NCBI GenBank assembly: GCA_933228895.1
Contig: OW121856.1
Coordinates: 20,663,805 to 20,727,804 of the forward strand
Source: Platycnemis pennipes
Lineage: Eukaryota > Arthropoda > Insecta > Odonata > Platycnemididae
Reading direction: 5' to 3'
DNA: 64,000 nucleotides
Shown here piece after piece: positions 33,056 through 44,164 of this stretch. Made by a program: the position numbers and the translations under genes. Positions within the stretch are counted from its first letter, which is position 1, and each line of letters begins with the position of its first letter. The notes under the pieces are model-generated. The model saw only the letters and a list, made by a program, of their open reading frames with translations. It ran no database searches and was not told the DNA's origin.

Positions 33056-35804
33056 ATGAGTAAGAGAACCATTGATCAGTTTTTCAAACCAAAAACTTTA
33101 AAAACGGATTCGGAATCAAGTGACAAAATGTTAGTTTCACTGTTGCCACGAGAGGTAGAAGAAACCACTGTTGGCTCGATAGAAGAAGAAAGCAGCACGT
33201 TTATTCCAACTCCGTGTTGTTCATCGTCTCGTGACCAATCCAGTACTAGTAGGCCTACAGATTCTCAAGTAAGCATCATTGGCCTAACCTCTGTAGATAT
33301 TGGCATAGTTTCTGACCAGTTATTTCACTCCAAAACAGAGTTTTATAAAACTACGGATTTGAAAAGTAAAGTCCTGAATGATTTATTTTATCCAGATGAG
33401 AGTTTTATTTTTCCAGTAACCGTCATTAACAATAAAAAATTAAAGTTTCGGAGTACCTGGCTAAAAAGGTTCAATTGGTTGGCTTATTCTAAGGCTAAGG
33501 ATGGAACTTATTGCAAGTTTTGTGTGTTATTTACCAATGAGTTCACTGGTAAAGGCCAACACCAAAAATTGGGAGCCTTAGTAACTATGCCTTATAGAAG
33601 GTGGAAAGACGCAATAGATAAATTCACCTCTCACAGCAACTCTGAGTACCACAAATTTTCTTGTGTAGTTGCAGAAAACTTTATGAAGGTCGATTCTGGC
33701 CGAGTAGAAGACATCAAAATGATGTTGGATTCGCAGAAGAAGAAAGAAAAAGAACAAAACAGAGCTTCACTCAAGCCTATAATTGACACAATTATATTCT
33801 GCGGAGAAAATGAAATACCCCTTCGGGGACATCGGGACAGTGGGCCACTGACGGCCGAAAAACCTTTAGAAAAGGAGGGAAAATTTCGAGCCTTACTCAG
33901 GTACCGAGCAATCACCGATGAAAGTTTAAAAAACCACATTTTTAATTGTGCACGAAATGCAACCTATATTAGCTCTGAAGTACAGAATGAAATTATTGAC
34001 ATTTGTGGAAAACTTATACAGAAAAAAGTTGTTCAATCTGTAAACAGTGCAGATTGTTTTTCCATTTTAGGAGATGAAACGCTTGATGTGTCTGGAAAAG
34101 AGCAGTTTTCACTTTGCATTCGATACATTTCGAATGAAAATAAACCGATCCTGAAAGAAGACTTCATTGCATTTACCCACATCACTGATTTGTCTGCTGA
34201 AAGCATTTACGAAACTATTTTAACCATTTGTGCAAGTGTAGGTCTCAACATGGATAAAGTAATTGGTCAAGGGTACGATGGTTGTTCAACGTTTAGTGGA
34301 CATTTGTCTGGCGTACATCAAAGATTTCGGGAATCACACCCCAAAGCTATTTATGTGCACTGTGTTGCACACCGTCTGAATTTGGTGTTGAGTGACTCCT
34401 TAGACATTCCTTACATAAGGAACTGTTTGGGAACTATAAATGAAGTGGCCAATATGATGAGAAATAATACTCAAAGTGGTGATATGCTAAAAAGACATAT
34501 TGAGAATCTTGTACCAGAAACTCAAAAAACACGCCTCCTTCGCCTGTGTGACACAAGATTCATCGAAAGACAAGATTCTGTCAATACATTTGTTGAAGTT
34601 TTTCCAGCCATCGTTGCTACTCTGCAAGACTTATCTACTTCTAGTAGAGTGATATCGTCTTCAGCTGCCAATCTTCTAGCGTCTATTGAAAAAGGAAGTT
34701 TCCTTGTTGCAATGGTGGTGTGTGAATTCATATTTAGCATCACTCTTCCTCTTTCAAAGTACCTCCAAAAACCTGAAAGTAACATATCGTCTGCCCTTAA
34801 ATTTGCTGATGACACGGTTGAACGACTGAAGGATTTGCGTAACCCGTCTGAAAATGAAGATAGCAGTGATATCAAACAATTCACTTTGTTATTTGAAAAG
34901 GCTGAAAAAATGTCTCAAGATAATTTTGTAACAGCAATTGTTGTACCCCGGCAAGTGGGGAAGCAAACCAAAAGAGACAACCCCCCTTACTTCACTCCTG
35001 AGGAATATTATCGTCGGTCAATATTCATACCTTGCATCGATTCATTGATTACAAGTTTGGTTGACCGGTTCGGGAAAAACAGAGATATTCTGGAAGCTCT
35101 AGATTGTTTACTCCCAAAGAATGCAAAACAAACAAATATTCACAAACTGGAAACACTGAAACTGTTCTACGATAGTCAGTGGTCTGATTGTGAGGTCGAG
35201 GCAGAGTATATGCTGTGGAGTAAAAAATGGAAAAATGTAAAAGAATCTGAAATTCCCAAGAAAATCATGTCAGTTCTAGACGCCTGCGACAAAAACTTCT
35301 ACCCTGCTATCAACTATTTTCTTCAGGTAATTATTTATTATTATAAAACTAAGTACGCCTATACAAGTATATTTTGGTATTTTTGTTTGCTTAAATGATA
35401 CACATTTTAAACACGTTTTCTTTTAGATACATTATTGAAAAATATTTAAATCAAAACTATTTATAAATACAAATAGTAAAAAAAATATTTATCGAAAATA
35501 AAACTTTAAAAAATTAAAATAATCCCTAACTGATTTATGGTCGAAACTAAAATAAATCAAAAAGAAACAACTACAAATAACTTTTCTATTGCAGGTGCTT
35601 GCTACATTACCAGTCTCAACAGCAGAGGTAGAGAGATCATTCTCATCTCTCAAGAGAATTAAAAGCTACCTGAGGAATTCTATGAGTAATGAAAGATTAA
35701 ATGGGCTTGCTTTACTGTCAATTCACTATCCAGCTCCAATCAACAGTGACGAAGTAATCGATGAAATTGTCAGAAAAGGAAATACTAGGAGATTAGTGCT
35801 GTAA
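33056..35804 (+). CDS. hAT transposase, ZMYM1/DUF4371 type, two exons
   Basis: Exon 1 is 33056-35326 and exon 2 is 35595-35804, 826 residues in all. The start is the ATG at 33056 (context AAAAATGAG); the upstream open codons lack an ATG. A zinc finger of TTF type has Cys153, Cys156, His193 and His199. The DUF4371/RNase-H-like core follows, with Asp340 in Gly-Asp-Glu-Thr-Leu-Asp and Asp408 in Gly-Tyr-Asp-Gly as the likely first two acidic residues, and Val-Ala-His-Arg-Leu-Asn-Leu after them. Exon 2 carries the C-terminal hAT dimerisation motif, including Val-Glu-Arg-Ser-Phe-Ser near residue 769; its Glu is the probable third catalytic residue by analogy with Hermes. The predicted role is cut-and-paste transposition of the surrounding element. 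There is no frameshift or internal stop. The family is often annotated as 'zinc finger MYM-type protein 1-like'; nothing suggests a host function here. Confidence 0.9.
35327..35594 (+). other. Intron of hAT transposase gene
   Basis: GTAATT donor at 35327 and TTTTCTATTGCAG acceptor ending at 35594, 268 bases, phase 0, AT-rich. Removal joins the core domain to the C-terminal dimerisation motif in frame; reading through gives a stop after 33 codons. Confidence 0.88.
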
Positions 35805-36163
35805 CTTAGAGCATTATTTTGTTAACTATTCATTAACGTAATGTTAAAATGTTATAAATATATTTTAACTAATGCTCTACACTGTTGTTTTTCTTGCCCT
35901 ACTCATCCATTTGAAAGAGTTTGAAGCTCCGGACAAACTACAACACTATATTTCTGTTTATTTGGATAAAACACAATTACCTTGCTTCATCATAAAAGAA
36001 AAAATATTTTAAAATCATGAAATTACAAAAGATTTCTTTGAAAAATGAAGTTTTTTCGATTATGAAAAGTGTTAAAATTAGTTTACAACCCTCTACTTAG
36101 ACCCTGTTTTTCAAAAATTTTCCCTCGGATCCCCCTGGTTTTGGACCCCCCCCGAACGAAATT
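35805..36163 (+). other. hAT 3' non-coding region
   Basis: AT-rich, no frame on the plus strand. The final part has GGACCCCCCCCGAACGAAAT, which mirrors the G/C-rich stretch inside the left end. Confidence 0.6.
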
Positions 36164-36179
36164 CCTGGCTACGCCACTG
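36164..36179 (-). repeat. hAT right terminal inverted repeat
   Basis: CCTGGCTACGCCACTG, the inverted partner of 32450-32465. Confidence 0.93.
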
Positions 36180-36187
36180 CACTCGAT
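36180..36187. repeat. 8-bp target site duplication, right
   Basis: CACTCGAT, identical to 32442-32449. Confidence 0.95.
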
Positions 36188-36540
36188 TCTTCTATCGGCC
36201 AACCTCTTCATATTGACGTAGCTCCTCTCTTTCCCATCCTTCACAACTAGCTCTATATATCTCATACGAGGCCTGCCTTTTCCATTCTTCCCGTTCACTT
36301 TTCCCAAGACGATTTTCTTCATCAGGCCATCGTGCCTTAAGATATGGCCTATTAAGTTGTCCCGTCTTCTTTTTAATGTTTTCAGTAGACACATCTTCTC
36401 TCCCACTCTTCTTAAGACTTCTTCGTTTGTCACTCGATCATACATTTTATCTTCATCATTCTTTGGTAGCACCACATTTCAAATGCTTCCAGTCTGGACT
36501 TCTACGCTGCTGTTATTGTCCATCCTTCACTTCCACACAA
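36188..36540 (-). pseudogene. LINE family C (RTE-like) ORF2 tail, split by hAT
   Basis: The minus strand encodes, across two frames, Cys-Gly-Ser-Glu-Gly-Trp (near 36520), Arg-Leu-Glu-Ala-Phe-Glu-Met-Trp-Cys, Arg-Arg-Asp-Asn-Leu-Ile-Gly-His-Ile-Leu-Arg-His (about 36322-36357) and Gly-Lys-Gly-Arg-Pro-Arg-Met. It ends with Lys-Arg-Leu-Ala-Asp-Arg-Arg-Ile-Glu, where the hAT element cuts in. It is the tail of an RTE-type endonuclease/reverse-transcriptase and is closely similar to 19940-20570. A minus frame of 130 codons (36475-36083) runs from this LINE into the hAT end and is therefore a chimera, not a gene. A SINE abuts its high-coordinate side. Confidence 0.85.
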
Positions 36541-36551
36541 AGCCAAAATTC

Positions 36552-36790
36552 GTACGGGTTGGCGTGGTGGCTAGAGTAGTGCCTTCCGTCCCGAGGGCCT
36601 GTGTTCTAATCCCAGAACGTGTGGTTTTTTCATCAGTATACCGGTCCCTACTTGAGTGTATTGTGGACAGTATTTCGAGTCCAGTACTCTGTCGTTAGAT
36701 GGGACAGATGTTTCAATAAGAGCCTTTCGTGAAGAGCATGCTAATATCAAAGCCGGTTTTTCCCCACCCTTTCTCCGTTTCCTTAAACCT
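36552..36790 (+). repeat. tRNA-derived SINE
   Basis: A-box-like GGCGTGGTGGCTAGAGTAG (about 36560), B-box-like TGTTCTAATCCC (about 36602), then ACCGGTCCCTACTTGAGTG, GTTAGATGGGAC and a degraded CCGGTTTTTCCCC module. Full-length-like order of head, body and 3' module. A C/A-rich tract follows to about 36900. Confidence 0.7.
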
Positions 36791-36904
36791 CCTACCAACA
36801 CCCAATTACCCACTTATCCTCTCTGGCACTAATAACCCCAGTTATCTCTACCCCCGCAAGTAACAACAGCAATTTCGTTCTGCTACCACCATCCATTACT
36901 GAGA

Positions 36905-38280
36905 AAAATTTGATTTACAAAATTCACCACAACTTCAAAAGAAATAATCACATCCTATTCAATTCAAAACGCAGGTCAACAATAATTTTTTTAAGAGATG
37001 TTAAAGCTGGGGTAAGATCGAGGTAATACTTTTAAATTAAAGAATTTTCCAATTGAGTACTTCATTGGAAATAATGTTTAAATTTTGGCACTTTTTCAAT
37101 CTGAGATTTTATTATAACGGGATAAAATAAAACTTTGCTTTGCATAATTAAATGTAAAAGTAAAAAAGCTAAATTTGACTAAGTATAGCTATTTTTTGGA
37201 CTGTGGATAAATTTGCTATTCACATTGAAACTTGAGTATTTATACTTTTTCCCCGCATAGTGATTGACGTCTGCGTAGGCGGGACAGGAGCATCTGTGTA
37301 CTACGAGGGTCTCCGCGAAAACCGTTTCGCCGTGTCCCTCAAGGGGGTTTGGCGAATTCTCTATTACCACCACCAGTAGTTAGCGTCGTCGGCCTTCGCT
37401 TTCAGGGAAACGGGAGAAAGTTAAATCTTGTCCGAATGAGAAGCCTTGAAGTTTCAATTATGTTCCTATCTCTGTTTAAAATGGGTAAAACGGCGAGGAT
37501 ATATTTTTCAAGGCTTCTCTCCTTATCTTGTTCTCCTTTCGTTAGCCTTCGGTTATTTTTTTTATTTTTCTGGATGTGGATTTAGCGTTCTTGGTAATAG
37601 TATAAGGGGAAAGTCAAAGGCCAGAATATTGTATATTATCATCGTAATTGGCAGAGGAGTCAATTCCCCGTATGTACCTGCCGTTAGAATATTGTATTTT
37701 GCTTTGTTGGTCATGCCTTGAATGTTTGCGTTTTTAACGTTGGTTATGAATCGCATGCACAATACGAGAACTAAGAAGAGTAAATAATATTTACTGCATT
37801 TTCACACCATCTACTCAAATTTGGTTCTCCATCTGAGGCATTGATATTTACTCTTTTCCTCTGAAATTTAAATCAGATATACACTGAAATGCACAGACAA
37901 TAATGGAAGCATTATTTTGCTAAGTAAAGTATTTTAATTTTTTCTTCAAAGTTTTATTCTTTTCGCGAAACGAAATTTGGTTGATAGGAGTACCGTTACA
38001 CATAAGCTTAATGATTCTCAAAAATCTTTTCATCTACCTAGTTTTTAAGAGCAATAATGTGCAACCACAATTTGAATGTTTCCATTAATTTAGTGATAGG
38101 CATTTTTACCCTGTTTGCTAGCATTTATCCATTAGCAAAACTGATACATAGTGTTTTACCTTGTTTTCCGTTGAATTTTGATGAATGCCATCATCATAAG
38201 TCTGAATGCGTAATAGCTAATAAGAATTCTTTTTCATTGGTATTGGAAATTGCGTGTGAAAACAAGATAAAGTGCATAGT
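36905..38280. other. No recognised gene
   Basis: AT-rich intergenic DNA with only short overlapping frames. Confidence 0.45.
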
Positions 38281-38284
38281 ATGG

Positions 38285-39230
38285 AGTTTGGTATTGTAGA
38301 GGTTGGATATATGAGTCGTCAGAACGCATGGAGAGCAACACAGAGAGGAATAGAAGCCTCTGAGATTTGGTGTTGATCTAGGAAAGTTAAAATGATAAAT
38401 TAAGAATTGAAGAAGTGTCGAGAAGAGCGGAGGTAGAGAGAGGCAGGTATGGAGAGCAATATGTTGAGAACCAGGTGGGTTGGGCACCCACTGATTGTAT
38501 TTTCCAAGAGCGAAATAATGGGGGAAATAGATGGGAATGAAGCCTATGGGATGGAAAGTGCATTAGTCAAATGAGGAGGGATTAAGATAGAAGGTGTTGT
38601 AAATAACAATTAATTAAGTAAGGATTAATATCTATTTAACACAGTACCTCTCTCACTCTTTAGACCAACATCTAAACACAATATTTTTGCTTTTAATATG
38701 TAATTAAATTTTATTGTATCGTTTCCATGACTACATTGCTCATTTTCGCAACGCAATATCACTGTTATTGTTAAAAATGATGAGACAAATTTCATAAATA
38801 TTCTTTACCAATATATTTAGAAAACATTTTAAATAAATAGATAAAATTTTTTATTCAATGCGTCATTACAGATTAATTTTTCTGAACAGCATAAAATTCT
38901 TCGTAAAAATGTAGGTATTGTCAATAATTGCAACTTCAGGGCTAATATTATTTGTGATTAATCTTTCGTTGATACAACTGATCAGCAGTATTACGAAATT
39001 GCAACATCAATGTGAAATAATAATAAAAAAATGTGGTTAACTCTCAATAAAATAGAGTAAAATTTGGGGGTGCGCTAGACCCCCCGCGCCTACTTGTGTC
39101 ATCAAATGGTGGCACGTCTACTTAAGGGTTAAGTGGATGAAACAGAGCTAGCAATGAACGGGAAAGAATGGAGAATGGATGAAGTTATCCAACCTCAGGA
39201 CTGGAAAGAATGGCATTTAACCTTTCTACC
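38285..39230 (+). repeat. Possible decayed RTE-like LINE with internal insertion
   Basis: The plus strand 38320-38600 in broken frames gives a Glu-Ile-Trp-Cys-like stretch and Arg-Trp-Val-Gly-His, in the order seen in the family C tail. At 39133-39220 it gives Met-Asn-Gly-Lys-Glu-Trp-Arg-Met and a Gln-like ending, resembling the copy at 21820. Between them (about 38614-39132) lies AT-rich DNA with no match; TTAA occurs at both its edges. The assignment is weak. Confidence 0.35.
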
Positions 39231-39544
39231 TGTACTGTCACTTTCATCCATGTAATAGGTATGTAGAGAGACTCCATTATTGAGCGTTTTAGGTGATAGT
39301 GTAGCAGCAATTTACTCACATCAGACTATTATGAGCCCTCATCAAGTAGTAAAGATTTAGCTGATAAAAATTTCTCTGATGACGCTAGAGAGACTTGAGG
39401 ATGATCTCACCGACCCATTGCAATAATCTCTAATACACCAAACTATACGCTATGCATTTAGCCTTCTTTATAAGCGCACATTCATATGTCAATGAATAAG
39501 AATACTTATTCCACATTTAGCCGTATAATATTGGCATTTATCCT

Positions 39545-40125
39545 ATGAAGTGATGTGTTACGGAGCACGAATGGCAGCACCGTCATCCCTTCAATTGCGC
39601 CGAGACGTAGGTATCTTCGGAGCGCGGAGGAAAAACCCGCCTGCCCTGAGGAATCGACCCGAAGAAGAGTGAAACTATCGCAATATCCGTGGCACCGCGA
39701 TGGCCACAACCCCTCCTCCTGGTCCACCGTGCCGTGGTTTGCGTTCCGTGAGCGACCCTGGTTGGGGGTGATGCGCGCCGGGGATGAATCGCTCTTCTTT
39801 TATTATTTTTTAATATTACATCATGCTCTTTTTATTCCTTGGGTCCTTCCGCCCGGGGCGGGGGTTCTCCGAGCGGGGAGCATCTGCTCTCCCTCCCCTT
39901 CCCCGAATTGCCTCAAACTTTTCAAATTTCGCGATAAGGAGCGGATGGAAGCTGGTAGGGTGGTGGGTGCAGCCAAGTTTTATGAGGGGAGGAATAATGG
40001 CGTGGGACGTGGGGGACGGGAGGAGGCTGCAAGGGGGTAGGAATATATATATTGGGGTGGGAGGGTGGATCCTCCACCTTCGCGTCCAAACCCCTTAAGT
40101 GAGACACGCCCCGTCCGTCCAATTT
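39545..40125. other. CpG-rich islet
   Basis: GC-rich block. A plus frame (39555-40040, 161 codons) overlaps four others on both strands; its Arg/Pro/Ser-rich translation is typical of GC-rich non-coding DNA. No recognised domain. Confidence 0.3.
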
Positions 40126-40452
40126 CCAAGGGATAGAAGAACTCTTGGTAACATTGAGGATGTAGGTATGTTTGCCCCAAGGAGTAATTGCCGTCGCTTG
40201 TTCTTGGTCCCTAAAAGATGTCCACGTGGTTATTCACGTTCTTCCTGCAGTAGCTCAACTTCTATAACTACGTGAGTCGCAGGGAATGCTTGGTGAATGC
40301 ATAGTTTTTGTTTTAATACACCTGTTCTTATTCTTTTGTTCAGAAGATTAGTTTTATGCATAATTGCCATTGGTATTTTCGGTACATCGGTAGTGGTAAA
40401 CTATTAAAACATCACCCAACATCTCATTTACTGTCCTCGCATTTTGGCGACA

Positions 40453-40608
40453 ATGATGACTTTATTTATGCCTTCTACTTCTCACTATGTGTGACTATTT
40501 ACCTCAGCCATTTTTAATTTTGGCTTTTTAATTTTTAATGATGACTTTATTTATGCCTTCTACTTCTCACTATTTGTGACTATTTACCTCAGCCATTTTT
40601 AATTTATC
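40453..40608. repeat. Tandem repeat, 85-bp period, about 1.8 copies
   Basis: AATGATGACTTTATTTATGC begins at 40453 and again at 40538. About 70 bases of each copy are shared with one or two differences. The spacer GGCTTTTTAATTTTT completes the unit. Confidence 0.9.
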
Positions 40609-40609
40609 T

Positions 40610-41360
40610 TGGCATTTATTAACTCACATAACTACCATCATTGAGTCTCTTTGGGGTTAGTGTTGAATTTTTCACCGGCATAATTAATGTAACTTGATAA
40701 GGGCTCAAAATAATATTGTGTGAGTAAATGGTAGCTGCATTATCATTTAAAGCGCCCAATAATAGGATAAATAGACCTGGTGCATAATTGCATAAATTAT
40801 TTGAAAATTCACGTGTATATGCCGAAAGGGGAGGCTAAAGAGTGTTCCACCAAAGTCGTGACGGTTGTAAGTGGCATATGGAGTCGGGGAGTTTACAGGG
40901 AATCCGGATTCACGAAGAAATTTTCTTAGTTACGCTGGAGAAATTGGAAGTGTCATTAGTGTACTACTAGTGTTCGCACTTCTACTGGTGAACTAATAGT
41001 GAAGTAGTGTTCACACTTCTAGGGGATAAGAAATATTATGTATTTTTCCTCTTTCTAATATTCTTTTCATTGAATGTTTTACGACAGTTCATATGACTCT
41101 GAGAATTTCGTATTTTGAATAACCTTCACTGCTATGTCCTTCGATCACCTATACAATATCTCTGCGCAAATGCCAGAAAATGATACCTGGCGTATGTTGC
41201 CGGAGAAAGTTGGTTAAAAAATTGTATCCTTAGTAGATGTCTTGGCTGCAAACTTTTACGTAAATGTGTGAAACATCCTTTTTAAAATCTGAAAAAGTTA
41301 TTGAGGGACATAACACGACTTCAAACGCTATTTTAATGCTTTAATTTTTCCCTCGTACGG
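40610..41360. other. No recognised gene
   Basis: AT-rich DNA. A short pair of direct repeats (AGTGTTCGCACTTCT / AGTGTTCACACTTCT) lies at about 40970-41020. Confidence 0.45.
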
Positions 41361-41362
41361 TC

Positions 41363-42165
41363 ATCTACATAAACACTGTACCCTGAAATTACCATGAATG
41401 TGGTGAATTCACACCAAACATGCATTACATATAATGCATAAAAAGAATTATTAATTATATTCTAATCTAAATTTTACAATTTAAAGAAGATAAAATGCAA
41501 AGGAAGCTAGCAAAACCGTTCTTTTACTTGGGTTAGCTTAAATTCCTTATACCAACGTACAACTACCTATGCTATCCATTGATACACTGATATTTATACA
41601 TTTTTATTGCATATAGTTACAGCTATTCATACCCATAATTGTAGGAGGAAAGAAGGACATTTTAAATCTGTAAGTTTGGCATTCAATTTCTCACATTTTA
41701 TGGTTATGATCGAGTCTGCCATACTAAGCTGGAGTTCACAAATTATTTTTAACGTCATCAGTGGCTGTATAAACTTAGATGTTGAATCTAAGGTTTCCAC
41801 GGCATAGGACATTCGAGACCTCCGTTCCTTCAGGTTACATCGGCCTACGGTGTTTTTCCCAGTTCCCCTGCTGGCGTCCTCAAGTGAAACTGTTGTGAAA
41901 AAAAACAACGTACGCGCACGCAACCCGAAGGAATACCGGTCTCGAATATTATCTTTGAATTTATTCCAGAGATTAAGTCTAAATTTCAACCTATGGCCTG
42001 ATATTCCTAATTTAGTTCATATAATACACAGGTGACACTAATATAGTTATCATACGGTCCCTATACTAATCTTGCCGATCTTCGCTGCACATGCTCAAGT
42101 TCATTATTTAAGCCCATTTCGTAAGGATGCCATATACTGGCTACGTATTCCAAAAGGGTCTTTGG
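41363..42165 (-). pseudogene. LINE family B copy, ORF2 C-terminus and 3' UTR
   Basis: On the minus strand the copy starts near 42165 with GACCCTTTTGGAATACG. It gives the decayed Arg-(Ser)-Ala-Arg-Phe-Val-like region about 42050, then a Phe-Arg-Leu-Asn-Leu-Trp-Asn-Lys-Phe stretch at 41960-41986. It is then interrupted by a foreign segment (about 41763-41948). It resumes through the ORF2 end to the 3' UTR with GTTAGCTTTAAG-like and GCATGTTTGGTGTG stretches, ending at 41363. The terminal hairpin is degraded. Confidence 0.8.
41810..41948. repeat. Small element with ~29-bp inverted ends inside LINE B
   Basis: The left end CATTCGAGACCTCCGTTCC and the right end, whose reverse complement is TATTCGAGACCGGTATTCC, share ATTCGAGACC and a TTCCTTC stretch over about 29 bases. 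Bases 41763-41809 before it also do not belong to the LINE, so the insertion may be larger than the inverted-repeat part. It resembles a foldback/MITE-like element; no target duplication was confirmed. Confidence 0.45.
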
Positions 42166-42169
42166 GGTT

Positions 42170-43785
42170 GACGTTCAGGCCGTTCTAATGCGCGAGTGAA
42201 ACTTTGGGCCACTTGGTTTAAACTTTTTCTATTCGCACAAATATCTTACCAATACTAATAGCAACACTTCTCAACCATGCTGATTCCTTCTGCTATTGCA
42301 TGTGTTTGAATAGCTATCGCTTATCTGTATGGGATATTCGAATCCCCTGGCTCGGTTGTGGCTCCCTTGATCCTCGACCGTTTCTCATTGCGGGGAGTGT
42401 CGGGATTAGTTCCACTCATTTGCGATTCAGGTCGCTAGTGGCCCATTATAGACTCGCCATGAAGCCACTTAGTTGAGGTAGCGATTGGGTTGAGTATTAA
42501 ATTCCCTATCGACTTTAGATTTCCCTCCCATCACGGTGGAGCGATTCTCGGTCGGAAGAGCTGGTCTCGGGAGCTCATCGGATGAAGGGGCCGGACCCGA
42601 AATTTTTATGGGGAGAAAATCAATTTGGCCGAAACAAACGGCGTCTACATTGTCATGGTGGTTGGAGTTGGAGGCAACCTATTTGCTGGCTGACTCTCAT
42701 TTCAGTACCGTACCTCTTTCAATTTTGATCCTTATATTTTCCCAGCATAATGCTCAAAGGATGAGTTTTGACCCAGTTTTTGTTTTCCAATTGACAGGGT
42801 ATCTTCAATGGAAGTTTTAATACTGATGAACGTTATAATATTCTTAATTACTCATTTGTACTACACATACGTTGGATTACTTGACTGCGCATACTTTTGG
42901 TGGATATTTCAATAGTGAGAAGAGCGTATGCATCATCATAGCAGTCTGATCCTTACTTGTTTGCCATAGCAGTCTGAGCTCTTACTCCTTAACACTTCCT
43001 CTGCATGCGTCATAAGTCCAAAAAACACTATAAAGAAAACGCCACTAATATTTTGCCACCAAGAAGTCATCTTTCCCTGTGGAAATATTCGATGCCTTAA
43101 AGGTGCAAGTTGTACTTGAACTACTAGAAGTATGTCGCAAAGCAGTGGATGTCGTGCGTACGGCGCAACCATCTAAGAGGTTAAAGTCGAATTTTATACC
43201 CAAAGGTGCTTGCTATATAACAAATTGAAGGGCTGCAAACTGGCCGCGAGAACCTAAACGGCGTTACCCGCTGAAATTGCACAATAGCAGAATTCCACAG
43301 AGAATCAATCATTCACCTTGACCGGTGTACGAAACTGGATACACTGATTTTTAAATATTAAAATTTAATATTCAACCTTTAGTTAAGGATAGGCATATTC
43401 ATCTGATATCACAATAATATGATATTATCATTACCCTGATGATGTCAATTCTAGTCAAAACCCGGGTCATGTACTCAATTTTAATGTGGAAAAACGTAAG
43501 ACACGTTTTATTACTATAATTAAGCAGTTCCACGAAGTTGATTTGGATTCATTTAAGTATAAAAAAATACGATGAATTTCAGTTTTGAAATATCAAAGGA
43601 CAAATTTCTTTTAACATTTCTGTTCTTAAATGCTATAAAGAAAAACCAAACTTCTAAATAACATTACTATTGACACTTAATAATGGAGAACTTTTTGTGG
43701 GAAATGTATAGTTTGTATTATTTCCTATAAGTTTCCATTCCTTCGAATTTTCATAGTGGAGATGAGGTACCTATCTGTTTCCATA
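42170..43785. other. No recognised gene
   Basis: Mixed composition. A B-box-like GATATTCGAATCCCC at about 42335 hints at a SINE relic, without a convincing A box. Confidence 0.4.
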
Positions 43786-43789
43786 ATCG

Positions 43790-44160
43790 ACGCAATGCCG
43801 TCATTTGGGGACCATATATGACGTCCCCGTATCAACGCGGTGAGCGGCTATTTTCCCAGCTATCACGTCCCCCAATTATCGGGAACCGACGGTAACTGGC
43901 GTCACGGGCCCGAATTTCTCGAACGCTGCATTTAATAAGCGGGCCTCCGCTGGTGGCACCGCGCAAATTTCCCCGCCGCGTTGCACGCTGGGAGAAGGGA
44001 TCGATGGAATGGCGCGGAGTGAATGGGAAAGGTGGCGGGGGAAACAATTCGAAGACGAGTGATGAGTGGTTTTAATTTCTCAGACATAGCGAGGAAGATG
44101 ACGCGGTCATGCGAATCTCCTCCGCCCTGTAATTGACGGTCGCTTTTTTCATTTCCTCCG
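43790..44160. other. CpG-rich islet
   Basis: GC-rich block; overlapping minus frames (43832-44047, 43932-44288) show no known domain. Confidence 0.3.
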
Positions 44161-44164
44161 TTGT

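Larger units (their letters stand above)
32450..36179 (+). mobile_element. Complete hAT DNA transposon (3730 bp)
   Basis: It is bounded by 16-bp terminal inverted repeats with one mismatch (CAGTGGCGTAGCGAGG and its partner CCTGGCTACGCCACTG) and by 8-bp target duplications. The subterminal regions share runs of G8-9 with TCC. The left end also has a perfect 18-base palindrome, GGGGGGTCCGGACCCCCC, at 32476-32493. A single transposase gene of two exons lies inside on the plus strand. About 600 bases of 5' flank and 375 bases of 3' flank are non-coding. It interrupts a family C LINE, so it is younger than that LINE. Because the gene is uninterrupted and both ends are present, it could be autonomous or recently so. 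That is inference; activity cannot be judged from one copy. Confidence 0.93.

Noticed and set aside
35327..35398. Transposase ending in the intron
   Set aside because: The 24 intron-encoded codons are low-complexity and the conserved hAT C-terminus resumes exactly at a matching acceptor.
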